From Streptomyces sp. FIT100 (GTDB lineage: Bacteria; Actinomycetota; Actinomycetes; Streptomycetales; Streptomycetaceae), in assembly GCF_024584805.1 (NCBI RefSeq), contig NZ_CP075715.1, positions 4,040,526 through 4,104,525 of the forward strand: a stretch of DNA of 64,000 nt. The letters run 5' to 3'. The notes below the pieces were generated by a model. It was not told the DNA's origin and did not search any database. It worked only from the letters and a program-made list of their open reading frames with translations. Below are positions 32,544 to 40,314 of this stretch, one piece after another. How positions within the stretch are numbered: position 1 is the first letter of the stretch; each line of letters starts with the position of its first letter. The position numbers and the translations under genes were made by a program.

Positions 32544-34370
32544 CTAGAAGGCGGCCTCGTCCAGTTCCATCAGCTCGTTGTCGACGCTCTCGGCGGTCTC
32601 GCGGGCGAGCGAGACGCCGGGCAGGACGTTCGCGGCGAAGAACTTCGCGGCGGCGATCTTGCCCTGGTAGAAGGACGCGTCCTTGGCGGATGCGGTCTCC
32701 AGCGCCTCGGCGGCGACCGCGGCGCCGCGCAGCAGCAGATAGCCGACGACGACGTCGCCGGAGGCCAGCAGCAGGCGGGTGGTGTTGAGGCCCACCTTGT
32801 AGATGTTCTTGACGTCCTCGCCGGTGGCGGTGAGGTCGGTGAGCATCCGGCCGACGATCGCCTCCAGGTCGACGGCGGCCTTGGCGAGCGCGTCGCGGGC
32901 GCCGGCCAGCTCCTCGCCGCCGGTGCCGACCGCGAGGAACTTCTTGATCTCCTCGGCCAGCAGGTTCAGCGAGGCGCCCTGGTCGCGGACGATCTTCCGG
33001 AAGAAGAAGTCCTGGCCCTGGATGGCCGTGGTGCCCTCGTAGAGGGTGTCGATCTTGGCGTCGCGGATGTACTGCTCGATCGGGTACTCCTGGAGGTACC
33101 CGGAGCCGCCGAAGGTCTGCAGCGACTGGGCGAGCTGCTCGTACGCCTTCTCGGAGCCGTAGCCCTTCACGATCGGCAGGAGCAGGTCGTTCAGGCCGTG
33201 CAGGGTCCTGGCGTCCTCGCCGGCGGCCTCCTTGACGGCGATCTCGTCCTGGACGGCGGCGGTGTAGAGGACGAGGGAGCGCATGCCCTCCGCGTACGCC
33301 TTCTGCGTCATGAGCGAGCGGCGCACGTCGGGGTGGTGGGTGATGGTGACCTTGGGCGCGGTCTTGTCCATGAACTGCGCCAGGTCGGGGCCCTGGACGC
33401 GCTCCTTGGCGTACTCCAGCGCGTTCAGGTAGCCCGTCGACAGCGTGGAGATCGCCTTCGTGCCGACCATCATGCGGGCGAACTCGATGATGCGGAACAT
33501 CTGGCGGATGCCCTCGTGCTTGTCGCCGATCAGCCAGCCCTTGGCCGGGTGCCGGTCGCCGAAGGTCATCTCGCAGGTGTTGGACGCCTTGAGGCCCATC
33601 TTGTGCTCGACGTTGGTGGCGTAGACGCCGTTGCGCTCGCCGAGCTCACCGGTCTCCCAGTCGAAGTGGAACTTCGGCACGAGGAAGAGGGACAGGCCCT
33701 TGGTGCCGGCGCCGTGGCCCTCGGGGCGGGCCAGCACGTAGTGGAGGATGTTCTCCGACATGTCGTGCTCACCGGACGTGATGAAGCGCTTCACGCCCTC
33801 GATGTGCCAGGAGCCGTCGTCCTGCTGCACGGCCTTGGTGCGGCCGGCGCCGACGTCCGAGCCGGCGTCCGGCTCGGTGAGGACCATGGTGGAGCCCCAC
33901 TGCTTCTCGACCGCGATCCGGGCGATCTCCTTCTGCTGCTCGTTGCCCTCTTCGAAGAGGATCCCGGCGAAGGCGGGCCCGGACGAGTACATCCATATCG
34001 CCGGGTTGGCACCCAGCACCAGCTCGGCGTAGGCCCAGATCAGGGAGCGGGGGGAGGTGGTGCCGCCGATCTCCTCCGGCAGCCCGAGCCGCCAGTACTC
34101 CGAGTCCATGAAGGACTGGTAGCTCTTCCTGAAGGAGGCGGGGACCGGTGCGGTGCTGGTCGCGGGGTCGAAGACCGGCGGCTTGCGGTCGGCGTCCTCG
34201 AACGACTCCGCGAGGTCGTTCTCCGCGAGGCGGGCGATCTCGTCGAGGATGCTCTTGGCGGTGTCGACGTCCATCTCCGCGAACGGGCCGGTGCCGTACA
34301 GCTTGTCGCGGCCGAGGACCTCGAAGAGGTTGAACTCGATGTCGCGGAGATTCGACTTGTAGTGCCCCAT
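32544..34370 (-). CDS. acyl-CoA dehydrogenase (long form)
   Basis: A 608-residue FAD enzyme, longer than medium-chain ACADs (about 380) and like the mycobacterial FadE5-type long forms. It has an N-terminal ACAD_N extension, the FAD/substrate-binding middle domain (TEPDAGSDVGAGRTKAV), the C-terminal helical domain ending in the FAD motif YEGTTAIQGQDFFF, and an extra C-terminal domain to 608. It introduces the first double bond in beta-oxidation. ATG 34370 has GGAG 8 nt upstream. Two palindromes of TetR-operator type lie upstream (34425-34438, 34451-34462), so a TetR/FadR-like repressor encoded elsewhere may control it. Confidence 0.93.
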   Translation of the reverse strand: MGHYKSNLRDIEFNLFEVLGRDKLYGTGPFAEMDVDTAKSILDEIARLAENDLAESFEDADRKPPVFDPATSTAPVPASFRKSYQSFMDSEYWRLGLPEEIGGTTSPRSLIWAYAELVLGANPAIWMYSSGPAFAGILFEEGNEQQKEIARIAVEKQWGSTMVLTEPDAGSDVGAGRTKAVQQDDGSWHIEGVKRFITSGEHDMSENILHYVLARPEGHGAGTKGLSLFLVPKFHFDWETGELGERNGVYATNVEHKMGLKASNTCEMTFGDRHPAKGWLIGDKHEGIRQMFRIIEFARMMVGTKAISTLSTGYLNALEYAKERVQGPDLAQFMDKTAPKVTITHHPDVRRSLMTQKAYAEGMRSLVLYTAAVQDEIAVKEAAGEDARTLHGLNDLLLPIVKGYGSEKAYEQLAQSLQTFGGSGYLQEYPIEQYIRDAKIDTLYEGTTAIQGQDFFFRKIVRDQGASLNLLAEEIKKFLAVGTGGEELAGARDALAKAAVDLEAIVGRMLTDLTATGEDVKNIYKVGLNTTRLLLASGDVVVGYLLLRGAAVAAEALETASAKDASFYQGKIAAAKFFAANVLPGVSLARETAESVDNELMELDEAAF

Positions 34371-34424
34371 GGCGACGGCTCCGTAAGGGATCGGAAGGGT
34401 TCCTCGTACCGTACGCCGGTACGT

Positions 34425-34462
34425 CTACCAACTAGTAGCCACGATGATGCTACCCGTCGGTA
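34425..34462. promoter_or_regulatory. two candidate TetR-type operators
   Basis: CTAC-N6-GTAG (34425-34438) and TACC-CGTC-GGTA (34451-34462) are short palindromes about 25 bp apart, 55-92 nt upstream of the acyl-CoA dehydrogenase start. Confidence 0.4.
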
Positions 34463-34514
34463 ATAACGTGCAACCCCGATCGCGCATCTGTGACGCGTCC
34501 CGCACGTTCCGGGT

Positions 34515-34564
34515 GTCTGCCGCCGTCTGCCGCCGTCTGCCACCGCCGGCCACCGCCGGCCGCA
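34515..34564. repeat. 10-bp tandem repeat, five units
   Basis: GTCTGCCGCC occurs twice (34515-34534), then GTCTGCCACC, GCCGGCCACC and GCCGGCCGCA follow in register. Confidence 0.65.
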
Positions 34565-34672
34565 ACGGCGGGTGGGGGGTGCGCGGAGGTGCCGATCCCC
34601 GTGCCGACCACAGCAGTGGCTGATGTGTAGTTATGCGGTTTATGGCATGAAAAATGGGGGAGTGCTAGCAAA

Positions 34673-34687
34673 GTCGGAAAATCCGAC
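34673..34687. promoter_or_regulatory. inverted repeat upstream of the small exported protein gene
   Basis: GTCGGA (34673-34678) and TCCGAC (34682-34687) are separated by AAA, 60 nt before the start codon. It could be an operator or a short leader hairpin. Confidence 0.4.
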
Positions 34688-34747
34688 CTTTGGTGGGGGC
34701 GTTGTGGCGAATAAGACCCGCGCCCCTGACGTCGAGAAAGGATGACG

Positions 34748-35101
34748 ATGCGAAAACTGATCATGCTCCCGCTCGCGCTCGCCCTGACTGTGATCCCGAT
34801 GGTCGCAGGCAGTCCGTCCGCAGCCGCTGCGACGGGTTCCTTCGAGGTGTACGGGTTCGATGCCGAGCGAGAAGAGAGCTCCTCGACCCGATTAGACGAC
34901 CCGGCCGACTGTGCCTGTCACAACACCGGGGTGGTCGGCACGACGGACATCGACAACAACACGAATGCCTTGGTGGTCATCTACCGGTTCTCCGGCTGCA
35001 CCGGTGACCGCTTGGTGATGCAGCCCGGCGAGACGCGGTCCGAAACCAAGGGGAATCTGCCTGGCTGGGATCTCAGCAGCGCCAAATTCCTGACGGTGTA
35101 G
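34748..35101 (+). CDS. small exported protein with a TTA codon
   Basis: A 117-residue protein of unknown family. A signal peptide (MRKLIMLPLALALTVIPM core) with likely cleavage after SAAAA at about 28 leaves a ~90-residue mature protein with two Cys close together (ADCACHN) and a third in SGCTG. Leu49 is encoded by TTA (34892-34894), the rare codon read by the bldA tRNA, so synthesis should be limited to differentiating cultures. ATG 34748 has GAAAGG 6 nt upstream and is preferred over ATG 34742. An 11-bp stem terminator follows. Base composition is lower in GC than neighbours, as often seen in accessory genes. Confidence 0.75.
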   Translation: MRKLIMLPLALALTVIPMVAGSPSAAAATGSFEVYGFDAEREESSSTRLDDPADCACHNTGVVGTTDIDNNTNALVVIYRFSGCTGDRLVMQPGETRSETKGNLPGWDLSSAKFLTV

Positions 35102-35108
35102 AAGAGTT

Positions 35109-35151
35109 GGTCGAGGCCCGCGGCGCGTGGATCCCGTCGTGGGCCTCGACC
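35109..35151 (+). terminator. hairpin after the small exported protein gene
   Basis: GGTCGAGGCCC (35109-35119) pairs with GGGCCTCGACC (35141-35151), enclosing a 21-nt loop, 7 nt after the stop codon. Confidence 0.65.
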
Positions 35152-35206
35152 GCGGTGCCTGCTGAGCCGGGGCCCGGGCGGCACCCGGGATCGGTACGCT
35201 GGGGGC

Positions 35207-35716
35207 ATGTACGGCTACGACCAGAACCCCGGTGCCCAGCAGCACTACGGCGCTCCGCCGCAGCAGCCGATGGCCGGGGCCGGCGTGCCCGGTGGGGGGT
35301 ACGGGCAGCAGGCGCCGCCCGGGTACGGGCAGCAGCCGCCGCTGTATCCGGAGCCGTCGCCGCCGTCGCTCGCCGATGCGGTGCGGGCGTTCACGACGGG
35401 GGCGATGTCGGCGGAGGACTTCCAGCAGATCTTCGCGACGTCGAAGGTGTACTGCCCGCGCGGCGACAACCCCGGGTTCCTCGCGCTGCACAACACGCAG
35501 CAGCCGGTCATCCCGATGTTCACGTCGCTCAAGGAGCTGCGGCGGTACGCGGGCAAGGAGTCGAAGTACTTCGTGATCACCGGCGCCGAGGTGATCGACC
35601 TGCTGCCGACCGGTTACGGCTTCGTCCTCGACATGGAGGGCGACCACCGGATGGTGTTCGACGCCAAGGCGGTCGAGCAGATGGTCGACTTCGCGATGCG
35701 GCGCATGTACGGCTGA
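35207..35716 (+). CDS. SseB-like protein with Gly/Pro/Gln-rich N-terminus
   Basis: A 169-residue protein. The first ~50 residues are Gly, Pro, Gln and Tyr-rich (GYGQQAPPGYGQQPPLYPEP) and probably disordered. Residues about 55-169 resemble the SseB N-terminal domain family (KVYCPRGDNPGFLALHNTQQ, IPMFTSLKELRRYAG, GFVLDMEGDHRMVFDAKAVEQ). The biochemical role of actinobacterial SseB-like proteins is not established. ATG 35207 follows a GGGGG stretch. It ends 42 nt before an intrinsic terminator and stands alone. Confidence 0.75.
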   Translation: MYGYDQNPGAQQHYGAPPQQPMAGAGVPGGGYGQQAPPGYGQQPPLYPEPSPPSLADAVRAFTTGAMSAEDFQQIFATSKVYCPRGDNPGFLALHNTQQPVIPMFTSLKELRRYAGKESKYFVITGAEVIDLLPTGYGFVLDMEGDHRMVFDAKAVEQMVDFAMRRMYG

Positions 35717-35758
35717 GGTGCGGCCGGGGTGCGGCTTGCGCGGCACGGGATCCGGGAG

Positions 35759-35784
35759 CGCCCGGAGGGAATTCCCTCCGGGCG
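35759..35784 (+). terminator. intrinsic terminator after the SseB-like gene
   Basis: A perfect 26-nt palindrome: stem CGCCCGGAGGG (35759-35769) with its complement, loop AATT, followed by TTTCGTGTT. Confidence 0.88.
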
Positions 35785-35850
35785 TTTCGTGTTGCGGGTG
35801 GCAAGAAGTTCAGCGTTCAACTAAACTTTGTCGCACAAGGAGGTCGTCCC

Positions 35851-36813
35851 ATGCCTGCAGTGACTGTCGAGAACCCGCTCACCCTGCCGCGCGTCACCGC
35901 GCCGGCCGACGCCGTCGCCCGGCCGGTGCTCGCCGTGACCACGGCGCCCGGCGGTTTCGAGGGGGAGGGCTTCCCGGTGCGACGCGCGTTCGCCGGGATC
36001 AACTACAAGTACCTCGACCCGTTCATCATGATGGACCAGATGGGCGAGGTGGACTACGCGCCGGGCGAGCCCAAGGGCACGCCCTGGCACCCGCACCGCG
36101 GCTTCGAGACCGTCACGTACCTGATCGACGGCACCTTCGTGCACCAGGACAGCAACGGCGGCGGCGGCACCATCCGCAACGGCGACACCCAGTGGATGAC
36201 CGCCGGCTCCGGGCTGCTGCACATCGAGGCCCCGCCGGAGGACCTCGTCATGTCCGGCGGGCTGTTCCACGGACTCCAGCTCTGGGTCAACCTCCCGGCC
36301 TCCGACAAGATGATGGACCCGCGCTACCAGGACATCCGCGGCGGCCAGGTCCAGCTGCTCACCTCGCCGGACGGCGGCGCGCTGCTGCGGGTCATCGCCG
36401 GTGAGCTCGACGGGCACGAGGGGCCGGGCATCACCCACACCCCGATCACGATGATCCACGCGACCCTGCGCCCCGGCGCGCAGATCACGATCCCCTGGCG
36501 CGAGGACTTCAACGGACTGGCGTACGTGCTCGCCGGGAGCGGCGCCGTCGGCACCGAGCGGCGCCCCGTCCACATGGGGCAGACCGCGGTCTTCGGCGAC
36601 GGCGGCTCGCTCACCGTGCGGGCCGACGACAAGCAGAGCGGCGGTCCGCACGACGGCGACCTGGAGATCGTGCTGCTCGGCGGCCGGCCCATCCGGGAGC
36701 CGATGGCGCACTACGGGCCGTTCGTCATGAACACCCGCGAGGAGCTCCAGCAGGCGTTCGAGGACTTCCAGAAGGGGCGCCTGGGGACCGTCCCCGCGGT
36801 CCACGGGATGTGA
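35851..36813 (+). CDS. pirin-family protein
   Basis: A 320-residue bicupin of the pirin family. The N-terminal cupin has the metal-site segment HPHRGFETVTYLIDG (about 80-94) and the later Glu-bearing GLLHIEAPPED, giving the usual three-His/one-Glu iron site. Pirins include quercetin dioxygenases and redox-linked regulators; in streptomycetes a pirin affects the balance between TCA flux and beta-oxidation. ATG 35851 has a perfect AAGGAGG 7 nt upstream. TTCAACTAAACTTTG just before it is unusually AT-rich and probably contains the -10 element. Confidence 0.88.
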   Translation: MPAVTVENPLTLPRVTAPADAVARPVLAVTTAPGGFEGEGFPVRRAFAGINYKYLDPFIMMDQMGEVDYAPGEPKGTPWHPHRGFETVTYLIDGTFVHQDSNGGGGTIRNGDTQWMTAGSGLLHIEAPPEDLVMSGGLFHGLQLWVNLPASDKMMDPRYQDIRGGQVQLLTSPDGGALLRVIAGELDGHEGPGITHTPITMIHATLRPGAQITIPWREDFNGLAYVLAGSGAVGTERRPVHMGQTAVFGDGGSLTVRADDKQSGGPHDGDLEIVLLGGRPIREPMAHYGPFVMNTREELQQAFEDFQKGRLGTVPAVHGM

Positions 36814-36903
36814 TCCCCTCCCGGAACCACCGAAGCTGACGCGGCGTCACCCGTCCGGCCCGACAGGCGGGACGGGCCGCCGCGCATATGGTCCGCTGGG
36901 CGG

Positions 36904-38028
36904 ATGGAGCCCCGCGAGACACGTCAGCCCCGCGAACCCCTGCTGCCCACCCCGGTACGGCGCCTCGCCGCCTGGTGCGGGGTCGTGCTGCTCGTCGCCG
37001 CGGTCTGCGCCGTCGGCGTATGGCTGATCGTCGTCTTCAAGACCGCCGTCACGCCCGCGCTGCTCGCGGTGCTCGGTACGGCGCTCCTCGGCCCCCTCCA
37101 CCGGCGGCTGGTCACGATGAAGGTGCAGCGCTCGCTCGCCGCGGGGCTGACCTGCGCCGCCGTGGTCGCCGTCGTCGGCGGGGCGGGGTACGTCGTGGTC
37201 ACCGCGCTGGTCCAGAGCGGCGACCAGATCATCGCCTCGGTGCGGCAGGCCGCCCGGGCGCTCTCCGAGCACTTCGGAGCCCTGGGCACCTCCATCGACG
37301 ACCTGGCGGCCAACTCCAAGGACCTGCTCGCCAAATTCGGCGGGTCCGCCGCCTCCGGGGTGATCTCCGGGCTGAGCGTCGTCGCCGAGGGGATCGCGAT
37401 CGCGGTCCTCGCGCTGCTGCTGATCTTCTTCTTCCTCCGCGACTCCGACCGCGCCGTCGCCACCCTGCGCTCCCTCGCGCCGCGCGCCACCGGGGACACC
37501 GTGGAGGCGATGGGGCGGCGCGCCTTCGGGGCGGTCGAGGGCTTCATGCGCGGGACGACGCTGATCGCGCTCATCGACGCCGTCTGCATCACCGTCGGGC
37601 TGCTGATCCTGCGCGTGCCCGGGGCCGTCGGCCTCGGGGCGCTCGTCTTCGTCTTCGCCTACATCCCCTACCTCGGCGCGTTCATCTCCGGCTCGCTCGC
37701 CGTCCTCGTCGCGCTCGCCGACCGCGGCTGGGTGATCGCGCTCTGGGCGCTCGGCGTCGTCCTCGCCGTGCAGGTGCTGGAGGGGCACATCCTCCAGCCG
37801 ATGATCCAGAGCCGTACGGTCCAGATGCACCCCGCGATCATCCTGCTGGCGCTCACGGCGGGCGCCGGCCTCGCCGGGATCCTCGGCATGCTGCTCGCCG
37901 TGCCCCTGACCGCCGCCGCCTTCGGTGTGATCGGCGAACTGCGCAAGCGCTACACACCCGTCGGCGAGCCCACCGAGGGCCCCGCCGGCAGCACCTCGGG
38001 GCCGCCGTCCGCCGGCCCCGGCTCGTAG
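36904..38028 (+). CDS. AI-2E family transporter
   Basis: A 374-residue membrane protein of the AI-2E (PerM/TqsA) family with about eight TM helices. An N-terminal helix pair precedes an extracytoplasmic or amphipathic segment (about 100-160), then the conserved core with the family block IPYLGAFISGSLAVLVAL, EGHILQPMIQSRTVQMHP and the last helices (LAGILGMLLAVPLTAAAFGVI). The substrate is uncertain, despite the name. Its 3' end overlaps the 3' end of the opposite SpoIIE-type gene by 79 bp, so the Ser/Gly/Pro-rich C-terminal tail is coded in antisense to that gene. Confidence 0.85.
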   Translation: MEPRETRQPREPLLPTPVRRLAAWCGVVLLVAAVCAVGVWLIVVFKTAVTPALLAVLGTALLGPLHRRLVTMKVQRSLAAGLTCAAVVAVVGGAGYVVVTALVQSGDQIIASVRQAARALSEHFGALGTSIDDLAANSKDLLAKFGGSAASGVISGLSVVAEGIAIAVLALLLIFFFLRDSDRAVATLRSLAPRATGDTVEAMGRRAFGAVEGFMRGTTLIALIDAVCITVGLLILRVPGAVGLGALVFVFAYIPYLGAFISGSLAVLVALADRGWVIALWALGVVLAVQVLEGHILQPMIQSRTVQMHPAIILLALTAGAGLAGILGMLLAVPLTAAAFGVIGELRKRYTPVGEPTEGPAGSTSGPPSAGPGS

Positions 38029-40193
38029 AGCTCGAACCAGATCGACTTGCCCTCGCCTCGGGGGTCCACGCCCCACACGTCCGCGAGCATCTCCATCAGC
38101 AGCAGACCGCGCCCGGACGAGGCCATCTCGCCGGGCCGCCGGCGGTGCGGCAGCTCGTCACTGCCGTCCGAGACCTCCACGCGCAGCCGCCTGCTGCCGC
38201 GCTCACCCGCCGCCTCCGCCACCAGCAGCGCGTCGCCGTCGGTGTGCACGAGCACATTGGTGACCATCTCCGAGACCATCAGGACCGCCGCGTCGATCTG
38301 CTCCGCGTCCGCCCAGTCGTGCAGCAGGTCGCGCAGGTGCTGCCGGGCGATCGCGATCCGCTCAGGGTCGGCCTGGGCGACGGTGAGGGCCGTGCGGCGC
38401 GGGGCGCGCCGGGGCGGCCTGCCGTGCCGGGACAGCAGCAGGACGGCGATGTCGTCCTCGCGCCGGTCGGCGAGCGGGCCGGTCGTGTAGTGGGACGCCG
38501 GGCCGTGCACGGCCCGGACGAGCGCGTCGGCGAGCTTCTCCAGCTCCAGCGCTCCGCCGTCGTCGCGGTGGTCCTCCAGGACGGCGCGGATCCGCTCCCA
38601 GCCGCTGTCCAGGTCGTGCCCGCCGGTCTCCAGCAGCCCGTCCGTGCAGACCATGATCGTCTCGCCGGGCTCCAGCACGATCCGGGTGGTCGGGTAGTCG
38701 GTGTCCGGGTCGATGCCGAGCGGCAGTCCGCCGGCTGTGGGCCGCATGATGACCGTCCCGTCGGCCATCCGGATCGCCGGGTCGGGGTGCCCGGCCCGGG
38801 CGATGTCGAGGGTGCCGGTGGCCGGATCGCACTCCAGATAGAGGCAGGTCGCGAAGCGCGGCCCGCTGAACGGGCCGACCGGGTCCCCGTCGTCGTACGT
38901 CTCGCTCTCCGCGTACTCGTGCAGCCCCACCAGGAAGCGCGAGGCGCGCGAGAGCACGGCGTCCGGGCGGTGCCCCTCGGAGGCGTACGCGCGCAGGGCG
39001 ATCCGCAACTGGCCCATCAGTCCCGCCGCCCGTACGTCATGGCCCTGCACGTCCCCGATGACCAGCGCGATCCGGCCGGTCGGCAGGGGGATCAGGTCGT
39101 ACCAGTCGCCGCCCACCTGGAGCCCGCCGCCGGTGGGCACGTACCGCGCCGCCACCGACATGCCCGGGATGCCGGGCCCCAGCGACGGCATCATCGAGCG
39201 CTGGAGACCGCGCGACAGCTCCCGCTCGTTCTCCGCGACCCCGGCCCTGGCCAGTGCCTGCGCCAGCATCCGGGCGACGGTGCCGAGCACCGACCGCTCG
39301 TCAGGGGTGAAGGCGACGGGATGCCCGAAGGCCGCCATCCAGCAGCCCATCGTGCGTCCCGCGACGGTCAGCGGGACATAGGCCCAGGAATGGCGCTTGT
39401 AGCGCTCGATCAGCGGCCACATGGCCGGGTAGCGCCTGCGGTACTCGGCGGGGGACGGGATGTAGAGCGCCCGTCCGGTACGGATCACCTCGGCGGCCGG
39501 GTAGGCGGTGTCCAGCGGCATGTCGGCGAACGGGCCGCCGGCCGCCGGGTCGTATCCGTGCATGTCCAGGACGCGCAGCCGGTCGCCCTGGATCCCGAAG
39601 ACGGCGAGTCCGTCCGGCGAGAAGCCCGGCATCGACAGGGAGGCGGCGACCCGCAGCACCTCGGCCGTGGACCGGGCCTCGGCCAGCGCCCACCCCGCGT
39701 CCAGCAGGAACGCCTCGCGGTTGCGGCGCCAGTCGCCGGTGACGGGGGTGCGTGCGGCGCTGGTGCCGGGCGGTGGCTCGGCGACCTCCTGGAGGGTGCC
39801 GGTGAGCTTGTACTCGCCGCTCTCGACGACCGGCTTGGAGCGGCTGCGCACGGTGCGCAGCACCTGGCCCTCGGCGTCCACGACGCGCATCCGGGCCTCC
39901 GCGAGGGTGCCTTCGGCGGCCGCGAGCGTGACGACCCCGTAGATCTCGTTCCAGTCGACCGGGTGGAAGCGGCTGCGCACGGCGGCCTGGGACAGGGTGA
40001 CGAACCCTTTCCCGGCGGGGGCGGGGCCTTCCCGGAGTCCGGAGTCCTCCGTCGGCAGCCCGAGCAGCCGGGCGGCCTCGGCGTCGAGGGTCACCGTCCC
40101 GGAGGCGTTGTCCCAGCTCCACACGCCGGTCGCAATCGCGGCCAGGACGTCCTCGGTGCGCACTTTCCTACTGTATTCACGTTTACGCGGCAT
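37950..40193 (-). CDS. PAS-GAF-SpoIIE phosphatase with C-terminal anti-sigma-type ATPase domain
   Basis: A 747-residue signalling protein. A PAS-like N-terminus (about 14-120) is followed by a GAF domain (about 155-315), then a PP2C/SpoIIE domain (about 340-585) with the metal-binding pair in QVGGDWYDLIPLP and VIGDVQGHD, and a HATPase_c/RsbW-like domain (about 610-730; N box VSEMVTNVLVHT, G1 ADVWGVD, G2 GRGLLLMEML). Such proteins dephosphorylate anti-anti-sigma factors and can also act as their kinases. ATG 40193 follows GGAGG closely. The 3' end overlaps the convergent AI-2E gene. Confidence 0.9.
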   Translation of the reverse strand: MPRKREYSRKVRTEDVLAAIATGVWSWDNASGTVTLDAEAARLLGLPTEDSGLREGPAPAGKGFVTLSQAAVRSRFHPVDWNEIYGVVTLAAAEGTLAEARMRVVDAEGQVLRTVRSRSKPVVESGEYKLTGTLQEVAEPPPGTSAARTPVTGDWRRNREAFLLDAGWALAEARSTAEVLRVAASLSMPGFSPDGLAVFGIQGDRLRVLDMHGYDPAAGGPFADMPLDTAYPAAEVIRTGRALYIPSPAEYRRRYPAMWPLIERYKRHSWAYVPLTVAGRTMGCWMAAFGHPVAFTPDERSVLGTVARMLAQALARAGVAENERELSRGLQRSMMPSLGPGIPGMSVAARYVPTGGGLQVGGDWYDLIPLPTGRIALVIGDVQGHDVRAAGLMGQLRIALRAYASEGHRPDAVLSRASRFLVGLHEYAESETYDDGDPVGPFSGPRFATCLYLECDPATGTLDIARAGHPDPAIRMADGTVIMRPTAGGLPLGIDPDTDYPTTRIVLEPGETIMVCTDGLLETGGHDLDSGWERIRAVLEDHRDDGGALELEKLADALVRAVHGPASHYTTGPLADRREDDIAVLLLSRHGRPPRRAPRRTALTVAQADPERIAIARQHLRDLLHDWADAEQIDAAVLMVSEMVTNVLVHTDGDALLVAEAAGERGSRRLRVEVSDGSDELPHRRRPGEMASSGRGLLLMEMLADVWGVDPRGEGKSIWFELYEPGPADGGPEVLPAGPSVGSPTGV

Positions 40194-40314
40194 TTACCTC
40201 CCGGCTCCGCGGCAGGGCCTCGAATCCCTGGCGGGGCCGGGGGATCCCGACCCGGACGGTAACCTGGGTGGGTCTGCCCCCATCTCCATCGCGACGAAGA
40301 CTGGATGATCGACG

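Larger units (their letters stand above)
34371..34747. other. divergent regulatory region with repeats
   Basis: No gene in these 377 nt. It holds candidate operators for the acyl-CoA dehydrogenase gene (34425-34462), a 10-bp tandem repeat (34515-34564), and, before the small exported protein gene, an AT-rich stretch (34620-34690) with the inverted repeat GTCGGA-AAA-TCCGAC (34673-34687). Confidence 0.55.

Noticed and set aside
34515..34564. The 10-bp tandem repeat as a regulator-binding array
   Set aside because: The units are simple GC-rich slippage-type sequence, drift quickly, and sit between the operators and the promoter of the opposite gene without symmetry.
36888..40262. A 1124-codon open frame on the plus strand
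   Set aside because: It overlaps the AI-2E gene in another frame and is antisense to the SpoIIE-type gene; repetitive Arg/Gly composition without domains.
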